DNA of 64,000 bases from Thermocladium sp. (GTDB lineage Archaea; Thermoproteota; Thermoprotei; Thermoproteales; Thermocladiaceae), in NCBI GenBank assembly GCA_023269935.1, contig JAGDXC010000014.1:39402-103401 (forward strand), written 5' to 3'. The notes beneath the pieces are model-generated. The model was not told the origin of the DNA and searched no databases. It saw only the letters and a program-made list of their open reading frames with translations. Each line of letters begins with the position of its first letter. Position 1 is the first letter of the stretch. This document shows, piece after piece, positions 45,154 to 53,718 of the stretch. A program made the translations under genes and the position numbers.

Positions 45154-45351
45154 ATGGCAGAAGAGGAAACACCGAGCGAGGAACTAAGCGAGACTACACC
45201 AGAAAGGAAGATATATATGTGCCTTAGGTGCGGCACCATATTCTCCAAGAGCGATCTAGAGATCTCGCCTGGGATTCATTGTCCAAATTGTGGATACAGA
45301 ATAATAATCAAGATACGGACATTTAAGGCAAAACCAGTCAACGCAGAGTGA
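45154..45351 (+). CDS. rpoP: DNA-directed RNA polymerase subunit P (Rpo12)
   Basis: Rpo12/RpoP is the small zinc subunit of archaeal RNA polymerase, homologous to Rpb12. The 65-residue product has an acidic 18-residue N-terminal extension, then the zinc knuckles YMCLRCGTIFSK and HCPNCGYRIIIKIR, ending in a basic tail. The extension is longer than in the core family (about 45-50 residues) but plausible. It is co-transcribed with nadM. Confidence 0.93.
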   Translation: MAEEETPSEELSETTPERKIYMCLRCGTIFSKSDLEISPGIHCPNCGYRIIIKIRTFKAKPVNAE

Positions 45352-45359
45352 TCTTCGCA

Positions 45360-46346
45360 TCATATTGGGCGCTTCTCGCTTTTCTCAAGCGTAATGCTGC
45401 TTATGCGCGTATATGGATATTGCCCGTTCTCGTCTTTCTCGTACTTCTTAACCATATCCCACACGGTTAGGAGCGATACTCCCGCGGCTAGGAGCGACTC
45501 CATGGCTGAACCAGTCCTGGATATATTCTTTGTAAGAACAGCAACAGAGACTCCATCCTCTTCTAAATCTATCCCTATCCTCACATCTGTTATATCATTG
45601 TTATGAACAAGCGGGAGCAGGTCCCAAGCCTTCTTGGCAGCCATCATGCCAGCTAATTGAGCCGCGGTCCTTACATCTCCTTTCTCCACCTTATTGTTTC
45701 GTATTAGGTCAATTGATTCTGTTCTCAGCATTATTTTGCCACGAGACAAGGCTTCTCCTCTATATAGGGGCTCATCCGTCGCATCGAACATGAATACTAT
45801 TGGTGGAGCCGAGAACCGCGTGACATATTCTTCTCCCTCAATTGGATTGATGGACTTCACCTTAGACTCGACTCTAATATCCCGTATACCGACTATGTCT
45901 GGATTAGCGCCAACGAATATAGCTGATGACCCAGGTGATTCAAGCATTGGTTCACATTTCCCTCCGCTACATAAGCAATACTTAGCCTTCACTACATTCC
46001 AAGCAGCAAGGAGTCCAATAAATGAACCAAATAATGCATCCATTTCTACCCCAGTCCTTCCAAGTGTTCTAGCCGTGACTCGCACATTAATGCCGTAATT
46101 GCTCAGCGTAATCATTGGCCTTATATACGTTAATTCAATGGGGTGAAGAAGGCCCACGAACTGCCATGCTTTTTTCGTGGCCATCACTGATGCGAACTCG
46201 ATAGTGGAAATAACATTACCTAACCCAGTGAAACCAGAGGAAGCATCCTTGGCCAAGCCGCCTCGAAGCTCAAGGAATCCTGAAGCCGTTGCTTCCCTAT
46301 ACATGGTTTCCTTATGAGTCACATCAATCATATGTATCCCCATCAT
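45360..46346 (-). CDS. Tandem MoaC: two fused cyclic pyranopterin monophosphate synthase domains
   Basis: MoaC converts the MoaA product to cyclic pyranopterin monophosphate in Mo/W cofactor synthesis; normal MoaC has about 160 residues and forms a hexamer. This 328-residue protein contains two copies. The N-half starts MIDVTHKETMYREATASG, has KKAWQFVGLLHP (H68) and TGVEMDAL (E101, D103), but LAAWNVVK has N117 where the catalytic Asp of the D-M-x-K motif should be. The C-half has EKGDVRTAAQLAG, KKAWDLLPLVH (H248), VWDMVKK (D297, K300), but TGSAMESL has A281 in place of the first Glu. A linker carries C124, C126 and C131. It overlaps moeA by 4 nt. Confidence 0.85.
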   Translation of the reverse strand: MMGIHMIDVTHKETMYREATASGFLELRGGLAKDASSGFTGLGNVISTIEFASVMATKKAWQFVGLLHPIELTYIRPMITLSNYGINVRVTARTLGRTGVEMDALFGSFIGLLAAWNVVKAKYCLCSGGKCEPMLESPGSSAIFVGANPDIVGIRDIRVESKVKSINPIEGEEYVTRFSAPPIVFMFDATDEPLYRGEALSRGKIMLRTESIDLIRNNKVEKGDVRTAAQLAGMMAAKKAWDLLPLVHNNDITDVRIGIDLEEDGVSVAVLTKNISRTGSAMESLLAAGVSLLTVWDMVKKYEKDENGQYPYTRISSITLEKSEKRPI

Positions 46347-47587
46347 GAACCACCTGGATCCTGAATTAGAAATACATCTACAACATCTCCCTCGCGCGCA
46401 GAGGATGTTAATGTGACTAATCCATCTGTGGTCGCCAATGATGTAGTCACTGAGCTGCCGCCTCCTAATGGAGTCACCAGTAACTCACCATTTCTTCTAG
46501 TGGCTTTAACCCTTATTTGAGTTATCATGCCGGGCTCCACCGTAACATTACGAGTGAGCCTACCCTTCACTATCGGTTTCGCCGGCGATTTATGTATGCC
46601 CAACATGATCTTAACCATGGGCTCTATCACGTTTATTAACGCATTAAGTGCGCTTATTGGGTGACCACTTAAGCCGAAAATCAATTTACAGTCCTCCATT
46701 GCGGCCACTGTAGTTGGTCTCCCCGGCCTCATTTTTAGCCCCCTAACCATCCACTTAGGTCCGAGCGATGACACGGCCTCCCCTAAGTAATCAATATCAC
46801 TTGGACCAGAACCGCCGGTGGTTACCACTATGTTGCTTTTCTTAAGCGCGTCGAGCATTACGGATCGAATTGATTCCAAGTCATCATTGACTAACCTATG
46901 CTCAACAATTGATAGGTAAGGCATATATGATACGATGAACCAAGAAATGAGGGAACCAGTGCTCTCCAGGGTTTTTCCTCCAAGAAATGCTTGCATTGCA
47001 TCAGGTGCACTGATTGGCTTAACTAATTCGCTTCCCGTGCTTATTATTGACACTGCGGGTCTCTCATACACATCTAATTCCATTATTCCTGCCTCCATCA
47101 ATGCGGGAATAACGTGGCCCATTATTATATCGCCCTTCTCGATTACCTTGCTTCCACTAACTAAATAACTGCCCACAGGATCTATATTCGCACCACTCGT
47201 TACCCTGTTTGTTATTAATACTTGATTGTCAATTAATTCTGCCTCCTCCTCTGGAACCACGGCATCAACTCCATCTGGCAAGTATGCACCTGTAGTCACA
47301 TAAACAGCCTCTCCTCTTTTTACACTGAAGGTAGGAATCTCGCCGACTCTTACTGATCCAATTAATCGAAGTTTTCCTGGGGTATCCATTGAGTATAGGG
47401 CGAAGCCGTCATAGGCAGCCCTAGCTCTGTAGGGGACATCCATAGTGGTTACCACGTCATGTGCAGCTATTCTATTTAGGGCACTCCATGTTGATACCTT
47501 GTCCATCGATAATTCGCATCTCGGTGTTTTTTCAATTACATTTGCCAAATCATGAAGCATTATGTACTTATGACTCTGGTAATGCAT
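46343..47587 (-). CDS. moeA: Molybdopterin molybdenumtransferase MoeA
   Basis: MoeA inserts molybdate or tungstate into adenylylated molybdopterin. The 414-residue product has the domain III motif VVTTGGSGPSDIDYLGEAV, the conserved DVPYRARAAYDGFAL (the PxxxxSxxDGxA region), VGEIPTFSVKRGEAVYVTTGAYLPDGVDAVVPEEEAEL, and the C-terminal beta domain. A TATA-like atttaaaaatg about 26 nt upstream supports the ATG at 47587. It is followed by the tandem MoaC gene; both serve the AOR-type tungsten enzyme at 14 kb. Confidence 0.94.
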   Translation of the reverse strand: MHYQSHKYIMLHDLANVIEKTPRCELSMDKVSTWSALNRIAAHDVVTTMDVPYRARAAYDGFALYSMDTPGKLRLIGSVRVGEIPTFSVKRGEAVYVTTGAYLPDGVDAVVPEEEAELIDNQVLITNRVTSGANIDPVGSYLVSGSKVIEKGDIIMGHVIPALMEAGIMELDVYERPAVSIISTGSELVKPISAPDAMQAFLGGKTLESTGSLISWFIVSYMPYLSIVEHRLVNDDLESIRSVMLDALKKSNIVVTTGGSGPSDIDYLGEAVSSLGPKWMVRGLKMRPGRPTTVAAMEDCKLIFGLSGHPISALNALINVIEPMVKIMLGIHKSPAKPIVKGRLTRNVTVEPGMITQIRVKATRRNGELLVTPLGGGSSVTTSLATTDGLVTLTSSAREGDVVDVFLIQDPGGS

Positions 47588-47659
47588 TAATTGCTGGATT
47601 CGATTTACATTTTTAAATGCTGAGCAACCGTTTTAAACAGTGAAATGCTGCATCAATAC

Positions 47660-48661
47660 ATGCGATGTATCTTCATTAGTAGATCCACCTTTCCCAGGAT
47701 CATATATGATGAATTAAGCAAGTATTTCCAATTAGATGTCTGGAATAATGATGGAATAGGCATGTGGAGCAAGAAAGCTGCACCGCCTCCTGACGTATTA
47801 AAGCGGAAATTCTCAGAATGTGATGGAGCAGTGGTTACAATTGGAGATAAGATCACGGAGGATACACTGGGAGGTGCTAAGATACGGATACTAGCTACGT
47901 ATAGCGTGGGATTTGACCACATTGATTTACATGCAGCAACGAGGCTGGGGATACCGGTGGCATATACGCCTGAAGTATTAGTCGAGTCTGTTGCTGATTT
48001 CGCAATTGGTCTAATGCTTGGCGCAGCCCGCAGAATAGTGGACGGCGATAAAATCATTAGAAGCGGAAATGCAGAAGCAGTTTGGGGTGAGTACATGGGT
48101 GATGAGGTTTGGGGAAAAACCCTGGGCATACTTGGATTAGGCAATATAGGGATAGCCGTGGCGAGGAGGGCAGCCGCGTTTAAAATGAGAACTATATATT
48201 GGTCTAGGCATAGAAAACCAAATGTTGAGATAGCGCTAGGCGTATTGCCGGTAACGCTTGATGAGTTATTTAGTCAAAGCGATTACTTGGTAATAACCGT
48301 GGCGCTCAGCCCTGAAACACGGCATTTAGTAAATGAGGATAGACTTAAGTTAATGAAGAAAAACGCCTACGTGATAAACATAGCTAGGGGGGCAGTAATA
48401 GATACGCCGGCCCTCATCAAAGCATTACGTGAGGAGTGGATACGTGGCGCTGCGCTTGACGTGTATGAGGATGAACCACTTCCCACAAATAGTGAACTGC
48501 TTTCCTTGAAGAATATAGTGTTGACACCACACATAGCATCTGCATCATTGGATACAAGAAATAATATGGCTGAAATCATTATTAAAAGCATTATCAATGT
48601 ATTAATTCATGGAAAACCACCCATATATACAGCGAATCCAGAGGTTTATGGGAGACAATAA
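47660..48661 (+). CDS. D-2-hydroxyacid dehydrogenase (glyoxylate/hydroxypyruvate reductase type)
   Basis: This NAD(P)H-dependent enzyme reduces glyoxylate or related 2-oxoacids. The 333-residue product has the substrate lobe ending in KIRILATYSVGFDHIDL, the nucleotide motif LGILGLGNIGIAVARRAAAF, and the catalytic R, E and H in INIARGAVIDTPAL, ALDVYEDEPLP and LTPHIASAS. The start at ATG 47660 (MRCIFISR) is preferred to ATG 47645 because ttttaaa at about 47630-47636 lies 26 nt before it. Its stop touches the ubiX start (TAA-ATG), so they share a transcript. Confidence 0.9.
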   Translation: MRCIFISRSTFPRIIYDELSKYFQLDVWNNDGIGMWSKKAAPPPDVLKRKFSECDGAVVTIGDKITEDTLGGAKIRILATYSVGFDHIDLHAATRLGIPVAYTPEVLVESVADFAIGLMLGAARRIVDGDKIIRSGNAEAVWGEYMGDEVWGKTLGILGLGNIGIAVARRAAAFKMRTIYWSRHRKPNVEIALGVLPVTLDELFSQSDYLVITVALSPETRHLVNEDRLKLMKKNAYVINIARGAVIDTPALIKALREEWIRGAALDVYEDEPLPTNSELLSLKNIVLTPHIASASLDTRNNMAEIIIKSIINVLIHGKPPIYTANPEVYGRQ

Positions 48662-49234
48662 ATGAGGATAGTGATAGGAATAACAGGCGCCTCTGGCGCG
48701 GTATATGGACTCAGAGTAATGGAGGCACTCAGGAACCTCAACGTGGAGACGTATCTAATAATTAGCGGTTCAGCTAAGAAAGTAATGAGGGAAGAAGGTA
48801 TAGATCCAACCAGGATTGAATCGTTAGCAACCCGAGTATTCGGCGAGGGGGAAATGGAGGCTCCAATAGCCAGCGGCTCATTTTGGTTTGACGGCATGGC
48901 AATAGTGCCTTGCTCAATGAAGACCCTTGCATCGATTGCCCACGGTATTACAGATAACTTAGTGACCAGGGCTGCCGATGTTGCGTTAAAGGAAAGGCGG
49001 AGGCTAGTTCTTGTAATAAGGGAGAGCCCTTTAAGCCTAGTCCACATTAGAAACATGGAGCTGGTATCCATGGCTGGAGCCATAGTTATGCCTGCCAGTC
49101 CACCGTTCTATAATAGACCAACCACAATAGATGACATGATTAACTCGGTAGCAGGCAGGGTTCTCGATCTGCTAGGATTAAGAAACAACATGTATAGAAG
49201 GTGGGGCGATCCAACCGACGGCTCCCCATCCTAA
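48662..49234 (+). CDS. ubiX: Flavin prenyltransferase UbiX
   Basis: UbiX attaches dimethylallyl phosphate to FMN to make prenylated FMN, the cofactor of UbiD-type decarboxylases. The 190-residue protein has the typical N-terminus IVIGITGASGAVYGLRVMEAL, the SGSFWFDGMAIVPCSMKTLA phosphate/flavin region and the C-terminal MPASPPFYNRPTTIDDM. It starts directly after the hydroxyacid dehydrogenase stop. A UbiD partner is not in the window; in menaquinone synthesis by the futalosine route a UbiD-like enzyme (MqnP-type steps) is needed, so a link with the mqn genes is plausible. Confidence 0.94.
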   Translation: MRIVIGITGASGAVYGLRVMEALRNLNVETYLIISGSAKKVMREEGIDPTRIESLATRVFGEGEMEAPIASGSFWFDGMAIVPCSMKTLASIAHGITDNLVTRAADVALKERRRLVLVIRESPLSLVHIRNMELVSMAGAIVMPASPPFYNRPTTIDDMINSVAGRVLDLLGLRNNMYRRWGDPTDGSPS

Positions 49235-49375
49235 AGGGCAAGACTTCTTAAGGATCTTGGTAGCCGCATAAAATAATGAATTATCAATACAAGATTCCAC
49301 TGGATTATGAGAAAAGAATTTGGGCTCAATATTTAAATCCAAAAATTATGTGACAGCATCGGGAAGGCTTAATTA

Positions 49376-51079
49376 ATGATTAGAATAGTGGCCTCTGATA
49401 GACCTGTTAGGATAATTGACGCATTATGGAGAGCTGGCACGCCTATTGAGGGATTATGCGGTGGCATCGGCATATGCGGTAAGTGTAGGATAAGGGTTAT
49501 TAAAGGAGCCGAGAATCTTAATCCAAGAACCCATAGGGAGAAGGAGCTTGGTTCAGATGAGCGATTAGCCTGCATGGCTTGGGTAATGAAGGGAGAGGTA
49601 GTAGTTGAACCTATTAATCAAGGCAGTGGTAAGTTCGTGGCCGTTGGCTATGAACCAACCATTCCCCTAAAGCCTCCAGTAAAATCTAAAAGAGTTAAGT
49701 TGAATCCACCAACTCTTAAGTCCCAAGTCCCCGATGACATTAATCTCTTTAAGGACAGCGGGTACAGACCACGACATTTATGGGTATACAGAAAACTGCC
49801 GCAAGTTCTAAGGGAGTGTGATTGGTCCGTAAATGTTGTATCGATGTGGGATGAAGCTATTGATGTTAAATGCAGCGATGCAGTGCTTGGAGCGGCCATA
49901 GATATAGGCTCAACAAAAATAGTTGTTCACATAATTGATCTAAAGAATGGGAATACAATTACATATGATGTAGTGGAGAATCCCCAGGCTAGGTACGGTA
50001 TCGATATAATAAGTAGGGCATCCCTTGCCATAAGCGATGAGGAGATAAATAACAAACTTAGGGAACTAGTTATAGAATCTATCAATTCATTAATTAATAA
50101 GATAGCGAAGAGTTCCGGGCTTGATCCTATTGATATAGATGCAGCTGTCGTAGCTGGGAATACAGTGATGACGCAATTATTTCTTGGAATAAGGCTCAAT
50201 AGTTTGGTTCAGAGTCCCTACATACCTGCAATTGGATTACCCATAGTACTTAGGGCCAGCGATATTGGGCTAAACATGAACCCGGCCGCGCCTATCTTCA
50301 TAATGCCGGCCGTCGCTGGATTTATTGGCGGCGATGCCGTGGCGGATGCACTGGTGGCAAATCTAGATGAGAAGAACCATAGGTTGCTTATAGATATAGG
50401 GACTAATACTGAAGTCATGCTTAGAACCGACGATAATATATTGGCTGCATCTGCCCCCGCCGGTAGCGCGATAGAGGGGGTTGGTATATCAAGTGGAGTC
50501 AGGGCTGTGGAGGGCGCCATAGATAAGGTTGAGCTAGTAGATGGGGAGCTTCGGGCTTTCACAATAGGCGGGGGAGCTCCAATAGGAATAACGGGGACAG
50601 GCCTTATTGATCTAGTGGCTGCATTAATGAAGGCTGGATCAATTAGTAGGAGTGGCAGGTTAATTCCGGGACGGTTCGTTGTGGAATCGAATGGCTCGCT
50701 AGTGGTTAGTATTAATGGAGTCACAGTTACTCAGCGCGATATTCGTCTCCTCCAAGAAGCTAAGGCAGCAATTCAATCAACCTGGAAAACGCTTCTACGG
50801 GTGGCTGGAATTTCTGAATCGGAATTAGATACCGTGTATGTGGCAGGCTCATTTGGAACTCATATTAATCCTGACTCAGCAATTTCAATAGGTCTTCTTC
50901 CACAAGCAAAAATTTTCTTTCTGGGAAATGCTGCCATAAGCGGCGCAAAGCTTATCTTGAGGAATGAGGATTATTGGGATAAAACTACACGTGTAGTGAA
51001 GATGATTAAGGTGATTGAGATGGCGGCATTAGATGATTATGAGAAGATTTTCCTGGAGAGCACAATGCTGGGGCGCTGA
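49376..51079 (+). CDS. RACo-like ATPase: [2Fe-2S] ferredoxin plus ASKHA (DUF4445) domain
   Basis: RACo/RamA-type proteins use ATP to drive low-potential electrons that reactivate Co(II) corrinoid proteins. The N-terminal domain has a plant-type [2Fe-2S] cluster with C28, C34, C37 and C66 (CGGIGICGKC, then LAC). After a linker (80-165) the actin-like domain begins AAIDIGSTKIVVHIIDL, followed by GNTVMTQLFLGI, the LLIDIGTNTEVML phosphate motif, and VYVAGSFGTHINPDSAI. The 567 residues match the family. A TATA-like block (49328-49338) lies about 40 nt upstream. No corrinoid protein or methyltransferase gene is visible here. Confidence 0.88.
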   Translation: MIRIVASDRPVRIIDALWRAGTPIEGLCGGIGICGKCRIRVIKGAENLNPRTHREKELGSDERLACMAWVMKGEVVVEPINQGSGKFVAVGYEPTIPLKPPVKSKRVKLNPPTLKSQVPDDINLFKDSGYRPRHLWVYRKLPQVLRECDWSVNVVSMWDEAIDVKCSDAVLGAAIDIGSTKIVVHIIDLKNGNTITYDVVENPQARYGIDIISRASLAISDEEINNKLRELVIESINSLINKIAKSSGLDPIDIDAAVVAGNTVMTQLFLGIRLNSLVQSPYIPAIGLPIVLRASDIGLNMNPAAPIFIMPAVAGFIGGDAVADALVANLDEKNHRLLIDIGTNTEVMLRTDDNILAASAPAGSAIEGVGISSGVRAVEGAIDKVELVDGELRAFTIGGGAPIGITGTGLIDLVAALMKAGSISRSGRLIPGRFVVESNGSLVVSINGVTVTQRDIRLLQEAKAAIQSTWKTLLRVAGISESELDTVYVAGSFGTHINPDSAISIGLLPQAKIFFLGNAAISGAKLILRNEDYWDKTTRVVKMIKVIEMAALDDYEKIFLESTMLGR

Positions 51080-51141
51080 AATCTATCAACACGTGTAGAA
51101 ATAAGACCAATGCATTTAAACCCATGCTGAAAAGCAATTGC

Positions 51142-51540
51142 ATGGATCTTAAAGATGCAATGAAGAAGTACGTTGAGGAGCTTGATCCCTTCCTATCTAT
51201 GCTTCAAGTAAAAACAATAGAGGCAAAGGATGGCTATGCAAAACTATCTATGAAATTCAGAACTGAAATAACCAGACTAGGCGGCATTGCCAATGGTGGG
51301 GCAATAGCAACACTGATAGATGCAACGGGTGGAGCCGCCGTCATGACCCTAAATAATGAGGGGAGAAACCAGGTCACAGTTACCCTTAACATAGAATACA
51401 TTAGACCAGTGAGCAAGGACTTCTATGCGGAGGCGTGGGTTAAGAAGAGAGGTCGTAACTTGGCATTTGTCTATATAGAGGTAAAGGATTCAGATGAGAA
51501 TCTCTGCGCTGCCGCTAATGGGGTCTGGATGTATCTTTAG
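51142..51540 (+). CDS. PaaI-type hotdog thioesterase
   Basis: This 132-residue hotdog-fold protein probably hydrolyses an acyl-CoA thioester. It has the family core HGG-like RLGGIANGGAIATLIDATGGAAVMT on the central helix (here the usual HGG histidine is replaced by IANGG), then QVTVTLNIEYIRPVSKDFYAEAWV and the terminal strand AAANGVWMYL. The catalytic Asp/Glu is the D in LIDATGG. The start is taken at ATG 51142 because gcatttaaac lies 26 nt upstream; an ATG at 51124 adds six residues. The substrate is unknown. Confidence 0.85.
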   Translation: MDLKDAMKKYVEELDPFLSMLQVKTIEAKDGYAKLSMKFRTEITRLGGIANGGAIATLIDATGGAAVMTLNNEGRNQVTVTLNIEYIRPVSKDFYAEAWVKKRGRNLAFVYIEVKDSDENLCAAANGVWMYL

Positions 51541-51576
51541 AAATTATGTCCAAACCATTAATATATACCAAATTAA

Positions 51577-52095
51577 TCATTCCTTTACCTTATCCAGAGG
51601 GATCAAGCGTTCCCTTCCTATTGCGACCTCCTCTAGCACCACCATTGTCTCCGTCTTTATTATGTCTGGATTAGTCGGCAAGTAATTCAGTAGGAAAGAT
51701 GATAACTGCTTTAAGTCACGTACCCACACCTTAAGCATTATATCATATTGCCCAGTCAATACGTTGGCTTCCTCAATCCAGGGAAGCCGCGCATCATTAT
51801 CGCAATCCCGTATTATCTTCTCAGCAAGCATCACCTGCGATGGCTTAGACCCTGCAGTGACCGAGCGTCTCACAGTTATTAATACATATGCTTGCATGGA
51901 GAAGCCCAATACGTATGGGCTCAATATTGCCCTATATCCCTTTATAATGCCGCCCTCCTCCAACTTCTGAACCCTATTCATTATAGTGGTTCTCGGCTTT
52001 CCTATATCGTCAGCCAGTTTCGCTAAGGGCGTCCTTCCATCCTTCTGCAACTCACCTAGTATCCTCTTATCTAATTCGTCGATTATAACCGGCAT
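51577..52095 (-). CDS. Lrp/AsnC-family transcriptional regulator
   Basis: This 172-residue regulator has an N-terminal helix-turn-helix (DELDKRILGELQKDGRTPLAKLADDIGKPRTTIMNRVQKLEEGGII) and a C-terminal RAM ligand-binding domain (FSMQAYVLITV to TETMVVLEEV), with the ANVLTGQYDIMLKVWV beta strand. The C-terminal domain binds amino acids or other effectors in relatives. It converges with the thioesterase gene and probably acts on distant targets too. No operator was recognised. Confidence 0.93.
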   Translation of the reverse strand: MPVIIDELDKRILGELQKDGRTPLAKLADDIGKPRTTIMNRVQKLEEGGIIKGYRAILSPYVLGFSMQAYVLITVRRSVTAGSKPSQVMLAEKIIRDCDNDARLPWIEEANVLTGQYDIMLKVWVRDLKQLSSFLLNYLPTNPDIIKTETMVVLEEVAIGRERLIPLDKVKE

Positions 52096-52118
52096 ATATT
52101 GCTTATTCAGTCAGAGTT

Positions 52119-52304
52119 TTAATGCTTTGAGTCGCGGAGAAGGTCCTTCATAGATGTTACACGCCGCCCCTCCCCCTTAATGCCCACGCCTATTAATCCA
52201 CCCATCAAAAGCGTCCTGGCCACCACTATGCCCATGATTAACTCATATGCCGTGAGAGCCATCACTAGCATTAACACCAGCGCAAGCCCAATGCGCCAAC
52301 CCAT
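52119..52304 (-). CDS. Small two-span membrane protein, unknown
   Basis: No family is recognised. The 61-residue product starts MGWRIGLALVLMLVMALTAYEL (first span), has a second hydrophobic stretch IVVARTLLMGGLIGVGI, and a basic/polar tail (KGEGRRVTSMKDLLRDSKH). It is 23 nt downstream of a plausible minus-strand promoter region and 23 nt before the Lrp gene start, on the same strand. Such small proteins are easily missed. Expression is unproven. Confidence 0.45.
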   Translation of the reverse strand: MGWRIGLALVLMLVMALTAYELIMGIVVARTLLMGGLIGVGIKGEGRRVTSMKDLLRDSKH

Positions 52305-52373
52305 GCATCTAACTGCTTTGTTATCTTAATAAAGGTTTCTCACGGAAAGCATTATAATATGAAATACGACCGA

Positions 52374-52446
52374 GTGAACTACCCATTCCTACGAATTGAT
52401 CCTTATCTGTGATTCCTCCAGGAAACTCATTAAACCTCACGGAGGA
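52374..52446 (+). repeat. Possible IS200/IS605-like end remnant (GTGAACTACCC motif)
   Basis: The gap between the small membrane protein and cbiB starts with gtgaactacccattcct and continues with two related cctcca / cctcacggagg patches. The gtgaactaccc block resembles the segment at 20216-20223 and the conserved motif at right ends of IS200/IS605 elements. The hairpin that should follow is poorly conserved, so this would be an old relic. Evidence is by eye only. Confidence 0.25.
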
Positions 52447-52471
52447 GAGATTCATTCCTTTAAAACTGCAC

Positions 52472-53413
52472 TTAAAATAAAACCCAGTTATGGATAATTG
52501 TGGTAATTATTAATGATGCAATGCATTGAGTAATCATCGATAATATAATCATTATGATTGCTGACGCCGTTATTAGCCTTATGGTGTTTTCTACATCGGC
52601 TCGGCTGGGCAATTTGCCTGATCCAATGGAGTATGAATTTATCTTCTCCAGCCTAATGCCTAAGCTGGCCGATACTGCCGCCATTGGGTATCCAGCATTA
52701 ATGCTTTGAGTTAAGCGCCTATTCCTTTTGAAAATATTGATGCTGGGTTTTTCACCTAATAACATGGCTGTAAATAATATTATCAGTGCAGTTAGGCGTG
52801 CAGGTATATAATTGATTAAGGTATCTACCTTAGCGGAGAACCAGCCGGGTTCCCTATATGGTTCATCCCTATATCCCAGTGAGCTGTCCATAGTATTGGC
52901 CAATCTCTGTAGAAGAGCGCCGGGCACGCCAAGTAATGAGAAATAAAAAAGTGGGGATGAGAATCCATCAACTAGGCTCTCCGCTAGGGATTCTATAACG
53001 GCTGAATTAACGTGCTCCTCATCTAGTACATATACGTTGCGCCTCACTAATTGCTGAGCATAGCTCAGCGCCTCTTGTTCTTTATTATTCAAATAATTCC
53101 TAGCAGTATCGATCAATAGTCTTAATGAGAACGTCATCTTGAGCACAATGGCCGAGACCAGTATGAAGATCCAGCTTCTTCCAATGACCAATAGCGGAGC
53201 AATATATATGACCATCACGGGAACAACCGACATAAACCAAATCAGGACCCCCATAATCCTCGTATGCTGCATACGGCTGAAAAGCGATTGTGATATCGAG
53301 TAAGTTAAATGTACTGGATGAAGCAAGTAAGCGAGACCTTCATGCCTTGGATAAACCCAGTCAAGAATTATTGCCATCAACAAAACCAGCGATGCTAATA
53401 TGCAATCATTCAT
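52472..53413 (-). CDS. cbiB: Adenosylcobinamide-phosphate synthase CbiB/CobD
   Basis: CbiB attaches aminopropanol (or its phosphate) to adenosylcobyric acid in cobamide synthesis. The 313-residue polytopic membrane protein has the family motifs LLHPVHLTY near the N-terminus (the HPV block), VNSAVIESLAESLVDGFSSPLFYF, NTMDSSLGYRDEP and AKVDTLINYIPARLTALI. The stretch that in many homologues reads G-DP-R is VYPRHEGL here. It is a lone cobalamin gene in the window, about 1.4 kb from the RACo-like protein, so the organism makes or salvages corrinoids. Confidence 0.9.
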   Translation of the reverse strand: MNDCILASLVLLMAIILDWVYPRHEGLAYLLHPVHLTYSISQSLFSRMQHTRIMGVLIWFMSVVPVMVIYIAPLLVIGRSWIFILVSAIVLKMTFSLRLLIDTARNYLNNKEQEALSYAQQLVRRNVYVLDEEHVNSAVIESLAESLVDGFSSPLFYFSLLGVPGALLQRLANTMDSSLGYRDEPYREPGWFSAKVDTLINYIPARLTALIILFTAMLLGEKPSINIFKRNRRLTQSINAGYPMAAVSASLGIRLEKINSYSIGSGKLPSRADVENTIRLITASAIIMIILSMITQCIASLIITTIIHNWVLF

Positions 53414-53524
53414 CTAGAAGCCATAGCATTGAGCAATTAATAAGTTATTTTATATGGATCTCGCTAGCATTGGGAATTAATCTATCAATTCGGTTCTTGA
53501 TTATTTATTCTCCTTCCCAATACT

Positions 53525-53574
53525 AAAGGGCGAGGGTTCCCGATCTTGGGAACCGACCTGAGCTCCCCTTTATG
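53525..53574 (+). repeat. Palindromic remnant with a perfect 7-bp hairpin
   Basis: The 305-nt gap before the MFS gene contains the palindrome ggttccc-gatctt-gggaacc (53535-53554), preceded by aaagggcgag and followed by gacctgagctcccctttatg. The same order of blocks, with a different hairpin, occurs at 3856-3908. Both are outside genes. A transposon end or a small mobile palindrome is possible. The rest of the gap is AT-rich and otherwise empty apart from the promoter at 53686. Confidence 0.4.
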
Positions 53575-53685
53575 ACCAGTAGGAGCTACTATGCTTGATG
53601 CAAGGCTTAAGAATCATTGAAACTTTACCATCTCCTATATGGCAAGACTTTCTGTTTATTTTTATCGTGTTGTTTTACGTGAAAA

Positions 53686-53695
53686 AATATTTATA
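53686..53695 (+). promoter_or_regulatory. TATA box of the MFS transporter gene
   Basis: The sequence aatatttata is centred 28 nt before ATG 53719, predicting a leaderless mRNA. Confidence 0.55.
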
Positions 53696-53718
53696 GGCTA
53701 CAAATAACTGGAATAATT

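Noticed and set aside
45143..45180. C-box-like gtgatga before rpoP
   Set aside because: No D' or D box at guide distance and the segment runs straight into the rpoP coding sequence.
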